From Tubiluchus corallicola (taxonomy: Eukaryota; Priapulida; Priapulimorpha; Priapulimorphida; Tubiluchidae): a stretch of DNA of 64,000 nt. Below the pieces are notes generated by a model. The model ran no database searches, was not told where the DNA came from, and saw only the letters and a list, made by a program, of their open reading frames with translations. Location: assembly GCA_030141605.1 (NCBI GenBank), contig JAQGDQ010000467.1, positions 1-64,000 of the forward strand, read 5' to 3'. This document shows positions 38,401 through 64,000 of the stretch, one piece after another. Position 1 is the first letter of the stretch. The number at the start of each line of letters is the position of its first letter. The translations under genes were made by a program, and so were the position numbers.

Positions 38401-39567
38401 GTTTTTGTGATAGTCTTATTCGTACTGGCATGGACAAGTGCTGCTCTAGCAACTAGTCATCCTTTTAAAAATCAGTTACATAACATGGAGATGATATTCA
38501 GTTATGCATACTGCTGTCTTTGTGCCATACTTGGCATTTTCGTCCTAGTCTTCTTTTGCTTCAGTAGAAGTGATACCTGGAGAGGTTGCAGGTCACGATG
38601 CATCGACACGTCGGAGGCAGGAACGGGCAACACCATTTATGCTGTAAACAATCCGGTCACTCAACCCATGCTAAATGGGCACGTTCCACTGGCACGTCCT
38701 GCTACCAGTGTTGATTCAGGCATAACAAACCGATCGTCAAATACGAGTGCAAGCCACGCGTCTTACGCTCACCTCGTTTCCGCTATGCCCCGAAATGTGT
38801 TGAGATACCCTCCCTCACACACGGCCACAATTACGGATAACTCCAGCGTACAAGAATCTGTGCCAATACCCGTGCAAATGTATTATAACCCAAGACAAAA
38901 CGGTGCAGCAAAAAAATACTGGGAACGAACTAGACAAAGGCAAGTGCCCAAAATACCTCAGCAAAAATCAATAGACCTCAATGATCTGCCTAAAAGACAT
39001 GAATCTATTGATAGTGATCATGCCGTTGACAAAAGTCAAACTGATGGCGACCTTGAGTATAGTCATAGTAAAACTTACTTCACTTTTCCTCGAGGTGGTC
39101 GAGATGCAGGCAAGGAAGACACGCATTATTCAATTTACCATTCTAACCCTGTGCTGCAAGCGACAAAGCAACGGTTAAATGCTGGTGTGCCTAGTGATCA
39201 AAAATGCAATCATTTTGCAGAAAACATTATTAAAACTTCACCTAGCAGGTGTAAAAATAATCTTGAATGCAATTCACCCGTGAATGCATCTGCCTGTGAG
39301 CTTCCTGAAGGTTGTAATACACCAGCTGTTGAGAACTGTGTTGATGCCATCAGCAGTCCGGTGAACAGTAAGGGCGAAAGCTCTAGCCAATCAGGCGATC
39401 ACGAAAGTCCATTGTATATATCCCACTCTGTCAGCAACAGTGACAATTCAGGAAGTCAAGATCTGCAGTTGGTAGATGGATCTTGCAGTTATGACGCAAG
39501 CAATAATTATTGCAATTCTGTTGTCTTAGTTCCAGATGTAGAAATTAAGAAAGAAACTAGTGTTTAG
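35488..39567 (+). CDS. ADGRA3: Adhesion GPCR, ADGRA (GPR124/GPR125) class, intronless
   Basis: A single 1359-codon open frame. Domains in order: signal peptide (1-23); cysteine-rich LRR cap (24-51); four LRRs (about 72-170); LRR C-terminal cap NCDCHLAWIFKW (181-228); Ig domain with C256, W270 and C317 (about 235-335); hormone-receptor motif YCES...CAY (341-404); GAIN/GPS region (about 405-720); seven membrane helices (about 738-1026) with a proline run in the third inner loop (926-931); and a long Ser-rich cytoplasmic tail ending KKETSV. The LRR-Ig-HRM-7TM order is diagnostic of ADGRA2/ADGRA3, and the terminal ETSV matches the PDZ ligand (ETTV) by which those bind Dlg proteins. The GPS has its tryptophans and cysteines, but CTQVGAF replaces the HL(S/T) cleavage site, so self-cleavage is unlikely. 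Vertebrate relatives have many exons. Whether it is nearer ADGRA2 or ADGRA3 is undecided. Confidence 0.95.
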   Translation: MMFLKESWLFCCMWGVLIALGDGCPTITSCTCTTLKDRNKDHSVIGKKVVCAGTQMARITEIAAIKPDLLPIDTLHLDLSGNNIEMIKSGAFSSLKQLVKLDLSKNDIAVIEPGAFIGLEGLEKLDLSKNRLVNIDVNMFDGLDALDRLSLSGNMFSTIPEDSFTHLSSLTKVDFQTDYLNCDCHLAWIFKWQKITGARVDKTTKCSFPKSLHGRRLKLLKRKNLHCNWPVEIPLFELTPSLSQVVFEGDSLPLRCRVSRLVGEETEVVWVRNDKVVEHDEADGLLVNSYTTNNKAIIVHDLEIKELQVNHTGIWTCQVRTSRGNDSRSISIIVISGNMRYCESATTHTNRGVYRWPKTIVGVSQELPCSRFPEDLNGRSKVFARYLCSEEGTWTNLELDDCAYISEVTRILETFSKMNFSSTNPVSTVKSFRDYINNVTGKRGHHPGKHIADKMDVVYAARTVENLSQFLSRDKEIGSMLVDVVSRLMSLPEVFLTEAHLLDKSCTRLLAAINKVPHFFQSLSHNKYIYTENIALETYVIKLDSTSGILCTSSLHSESTENYTKSNFHCVPDSAVIDVATDRPVTASIHLSAALIQGLSAGKTEGFTPKSVLIQFVIYRNSKLFPIMNETELPEDSIVTTSVISWRIVEVNIVDLTATPIAVELRLPVETADVIAVNWNASGNGGFGEWQTDGCAVVGHDGNLTSIKCTQVGAFAAVQIRSIVEKQLALLAQHIQQLKPIIYIFTGIMVICLLISLISYIVCGKYMEMPRKTKHSLINTWAALILLSTIFAFGINQTSELLSCKIVGMVLHYLSLCTVFWMTITANNLYKTYTKALQPVPAPIEPESEQPVPPKPMLRFYLVGWGIALIAVGITGAVSLDHYPGKQYCFLAWGEPSLGAFYGPVAFLLILNFIFYTRLLCILSAPPPPPPCHQTHARSEEVTNLVIGVAGWSNATEFERQHRPLSHLRANVFVIVLFVLAWTSAALATSHPFKNQLHNMEMIFSYAYCCLCAILGIFVLVFFCFSRSDTWRGCRSRCIDTSEAGTGNTIYAVNNPVTQPMLNGHVPLARPATSVDSGITNRSSNTSASHASYAHLVSAMPRNVLRYPPSHTATITDNSSVQESVPIPVQMYYNPRQNGAAKKYWERTRQRQVPKIPQQKSIDLNDLPKRHESIDSDHAVDKSQTDGDLEYSHSKTYFTFPRGGRDAGKEDTHYSIYHSNPVLQATKQRLNAGVPSDQKCNHFAENIIKTSPSRCKNNLECNSPVNASACELPEGCNTPAVENCVDAISSPVNSKGESSSQSGDHESPLYISHSVSNSDNSGSQDLQLVDGSCSYDASNNYCNSVVLVPDVEIKKETSV

Positions 39568-40830
39568 ATTTAGTTACGACTTACTCCGTGACCTTGAAAA
39601 GGCCAGACGCAGTGGCACATACCAGTAGCCTGATATGCAAACTGATTATAGGGGGTGTGAGAATCTTTGGTTGCCATGGTGTATCATTTGTTATAACAGC
39701 TACACAACATTGAGCAACCAAATGCTGGATAGATGCTCAGCACAGTGCTTTTGCCAGTTTCTGCTTCTTTGTTGTCTAAACTTGGCTAAGACACCTTGCC
39801 AATCTCTGTCCTTCATAAGCACGATTCTCTGGTCTAGTCCTTCCAAATCTGTTGAGTTACATGTTGGTAGGCAGTGCCTTTGAATGCTGGATAAATGTGG
39901 TTTGGACAATGCTAAACTGTTTACGAGCTCCAAATGATAAAATAAAAGTTACAAAAAGTTTTGTGGCACAAAACATTTCCGTCGTAATCTGTACCTGTTT
40001 GAACTTGACGAATGCACAACCTTCCATTTCTCTGTTTAGGTTGTGAACATGCAAATGAGAAACTGTATACTAGCATGTGATAGTGAAATTTGTTGTGAAT
40101 GTAAATATTGATTATTTATTCAAGTAGAAATTCAATTTCATTGTTAGCTTATTGGATTATTAGATATTTTAGTCCGTTTTGCATGAATCATTTTTGATTA
40201 GGGTAAACGACATTTTTCAATTTTGATTTCAAGTTGACGAGTAATAGTTTTGGGAGCAAACACTTGGCTGGAACTGTCATAGAAACTACTAAATTCATTC
40301 TCCCAAAAATCATGCAAATGATCAGAAATGGCTTTTATAATCATGTAAAAGATGAGAAATGAATATCACTGTAAAATAAGCCCGTGCATGATTTGAGGTA
40401 TTTTCACTTTGCATGGGTTATTTAGGTGCTGACATGAATTACTATTTTCGGCTACAATAGCTCCCCCCATATTGTTGTGATCTCTACTGTTACACTATCA
40501 TGTCATTTCTGTGTGATTTGTTCTAGTAAGTGTAATTTTATTGCAAGTATATTGTACCCATTTTTATTACTGTTGTTAGTATCACAGCAAATTGTGAACA
40601 AAGAATGTTATAATTCCTGTACAGTCTGTAGTTGACATTGTAAATCCATGTTGTGAACGGGACTTTATATTACTTGTAGAAAATTTTATTATTTATTATG
40701 TTTTTGTACATTATCTTAATGAATTGTGACATTCAATCTCATTGTATCAGTTTAAGTATTATTGTCATTTTACCTATCTATAATTATACAGATACGAAGT
40801 TTAGTAATAAATTAACACAAAGAGTTTCTT
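39568..40830 (+). other. Probable 3' UTR of ADGRA gene
   Basis: Non-coding, AT-rich, free of recognised transposons. AATAAA occurs at 40806-40811, the likely polyadenylation signal, giving a 3' UTR of about 1.25 kb. Confidence 0.5.
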
Positions 40831-40972
40831 TCGTTACTGTTGCTTTTAGATGACTTAAATGACTCGAAAATTTTTAGCAAATATTGTAACGAACAACCAA
40901 CATTTATCTTATTCCTTACTGAATACTGAATCATTGAAACCAGTTATTTGCATGATCTAGAGCAGGGGTGTG

Positions 40973-41443
40973 CAAATTGCGGCCCGCCGAGAGAATTTGT
41001 GTGGCCCGCGAAGAGATTTGTCAACCTAATGAAAGTGTGGCCCGGGCGATTAATTGAGTGTATCCAGCTGAAGTCCGTGCCACGATCCTAAAGATAGTGC
41101 GGGTAGTTTTTTCTACTAGATCGGATGCCATTAACCCTTACAAGACGGTCGTAGCTTAATGTCACTGTACTACACAGACTGTGTGATACACATTACTAAT
41201 ATGCATTGTAATGAAATTACCACTATCTGTCCTGAAAGTAGAAATATATGGTTTGTAATATAAATTTTAATAACTTCTAAAATAGTTTCTTGAGTGTAGT
41301 AGTAATGATGTACGCAAGTCGGAGGCAAAAAATCATTATCAGGCCTTTCTGTACTTGGCTCCTTGATCAAACTGCATGTGGCTCGCAGGAATTGCGGGAA
41401 AGTTTAATGTGGCCCGGCTACTCAGATAATTTGCACACCCCTG
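40973..41443. mobile_element. hAT-like MITE (CAGGGGTGTGCAAA family)
   Basis: CAGGGGTGTGCAAATTGCGG ... TTTGCACACCCCTG; flanks ATCTAGAG / GTTTAGAG are a decayed 8-bp duplication. Between the convergent ADGRA and MON2 3' ends. Confidence 0.88.
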
Positions 41444-42926
41444 GTTTAGAGATAGTGATGAACATTAAAAACATGATACAAGCATAGGTAGATAAAAAAC
41501 TTTGCTTTACTCAACAAATTTACTAATTTCACATGCGTGAAAAATATTAACAAAATATTAAAAGACATAATTTATACCTTGTTAGGCATTTTTAGCTTGT
41601 TAAATGATTTTCGTTTTACGTAGCTAGCTGTAGAGAAATGTGAAACATAGATTACGTTCAAGCGGAATGTATAGAATACAGATGAATTTCTTATATTTGG
41701 AAGTTAAATATTTTCGTTTTGAACATTTTCAAGGGCTATAACAGTGATAAATAAAAACAATCGAACATGTTGCACGAGATTAAACATCTAACTAAATGAA
41801 ATAAGCTCTCATAAACAACAACATAATATTACGATTATGTTAGTAAACAGTAATAACTACAACGGCCTAGACAGCAATCCATGTAATAATAATAATTCAC
41901 TAATTATTAAATTTTACTAAATTACCATATCACAATAGAGAGAAGCAATTTACTCTTAACAATTTGTATTGTTCCGCTGAAATACAAATAAACTGCACAT
42001 TTTCCACAATATACAGAGCACTGTGCATTTAATTTAAGACGCAGGTAATAATTATATGTGTTGAGTATTGTAGTCTGATACAGACTAATTAACTGTGTTA
42101 AGGCAGGCTTAGGTCGACCTCGCAAGGCAATTTATGCATATGGTATGCCACTACTTCCGCGTACATATCCAAACCAATCAACATAAGCAAACTTTATTCT
42201 ACTTGCAACATACTGTATCCACCCAGCTTCAATCGATCACAACAACCTGAACATTGTTCGCTGATAATTATGGTTTGGTCAGAGATTTTTTTCATCTGCG
42301 TACGCTCAGTTGTCATCAAACCTAAGCGTGTGTCCACGACTGTTTCTGTCAGTTGAGGCGAGTTGTGTTGCGTCACAAGTCAACCTAAGCTTAGCTTCAG
42401 CTGATTCTGACGAAGCAACTTGCAGCACTGTCAACCTATAGTTAAAGTTTTAACTGTTGCTTTGAAACATCTCAGCAATTTTTAATACATTTCAATTAAC
42501 CAATCTGAATGATAATAATAAAAAAGGAAAGCAATCCTGCGCACACTGCAAAGGTTCACTTAAGCACAGCTGAGTGGCGAAATATTTTTCATGCACGTCC
42601 ACGTAACTGAAACGCTCAGGTGAAATTTACACTTCATTTGCATGAAAGCTGAGGGCGTTAATGTAGTTTTACATTTTAAACATCGTCTACAGCTGTCGAT
42701 GACTCAGAGACATTTGAAATCTATACTGTTTCTTGTTAATATAGGAATGCAAGGAAACATTGCACAATCACGTACAATTATCAAGTGAATACACTACTAT
42801 CTTTATAAGTATTGCCTTGTAAAGTTGGCTCATTTGACAAAGTCACTGGCGAGAAGTCATTGTCTAATGCAGCTGCACAGCAAAATTGTTTCACTGTTTG
42901 TCCAACAGGTGGCACATATTTCCAAG
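41444..42926. other. Intergenic, nothing recognised
   Basis: AT-rich sequence downstream of both ADGRA (plus) and MON2 (minus); no coding or transposon end seen. Confidence 0.4.
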
Positions 42927-42932
42927 TTTATT
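42927..42932 (-). terminator. Polyadenylation signal, MON2
   Basis: AATAAA on the minus strand, about 107 nt past the MON2 stop codon. Confidence 0.55.
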
Positions 42933-43038
42933 ATTGAGTGCGGTACTTAGTTCTTTTTTCCCGCTAGCTGGAGAGACGCTGTTTTCAATGCTGGCTTTTC
43001 GGGTGCCGTAATTTGGAACAAACTTCGTGCTGTTATGG

Positions 43039-63684
<20,646 letters not shown>

Positions 63685-64000
63685 CTGCAAGTACAATTAT
63701 TAAAAATGACAAAATTCTAACTCAAAAAGAATCCAGAATGCGAAGCACTGGGTTATTCGCTTATAGGGTTTATTCTACCCAATTTCCTCGGCTTTGAGAT
63801 AAATTACTATCATGCCAAAGAATCCGCAAGAGAAATTCACAAAACTGTTTGCAGGAGGATAACCCAATTGCAAACCTTCACTCTAAAAATTATGAATTAA
63901 ATGAGTGGGTATGTAAGAGAATTGCAAATTTTTAATAACACTCAATACACAGTGATTTACAAAAAAACATTCCAAAGTATAACAAAATTTTATTACTTAT
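63685..64000. other. MON2 intron at window edge
   Basis: AT-rich; the next upstream MON2 exon was not found before the edge. Confidence 0.4.

Overview
This is a eukaryotic, invertebrate-metazoan-like window: AT-rich, intron-rich, dense in transposon debris, and containing animal-specific proteins (an adhesion GPCR of the ADGRA/GPR124-GPR125 class and an EGF/fibulin-like secreted protein). The phylum cannot be resolved from the sequence. None of the longer low-complexity open frames (CATAA, GA or ATT arrays) is a gene.

I could assemble five genes by eye. (1) A nucleotide-sugar transporter of the SLC35A2/A3 class occupies about 0.35-6.24 kb. Its 5' exons (6241-6113 and 4358-4161) lie on the minus strand, but the intact last two coding exons (354-459 and 942-1534) lie on the plus strand. 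The two halves are separated by a 378-bp inverted repeat that looks identical by eye, and the minus-strand copy of the third exon is cut after 25 nt. (2) GPKOW (G-patch/KOW splicing factor) is on the minus strand: 11 coding exons between 32809 and 13000, all phases consistent, 465 aa predicted. (3) An intronless 1359-aa ADGRA receptor is on the plus strand (35488-39567), ending in a PDZ ligand (ETSV). (4) The last seven coding exons of MON2 are on the minus strand (63684-43039, 368 aa); the rest of the gene lies past the right edge. (5) An intronless secreted EGF/fibulin-like protein (53641-54585, plus strand) is nested in a MON2 intron on the opposite strand.

Everything else is intron, intergenic DNA or repeats. 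Families recognised here are: a TG..CA solo-LTR family of about 400 bp with 5-bp target duplications; a second solo-LTR family of about 350 bp; a hAT-type MITE of about 480 bp with CAGGGGTGTGCAAA termini (eight copies or fragments); a pogo/Tigger-like TA-flanked MITE (four copies); a piggyBac-like TTAA MITE (three copies); other hAT MITEs; LINE reverse-transcriptase tails; one tRNA-derived SINE; and large simple-sequence arrays.

The points most worth a second look are the split SLC35A gene, the SLC35A-GPKOW linkage (both map to human Xp11.23), the two intronless genes beside heavily interrupted neighbours, the gene nested in MON2, a three-deep transposon nest inside GPKOW, and an unclassified GC-rich insertion with a 12-bp target duplication.
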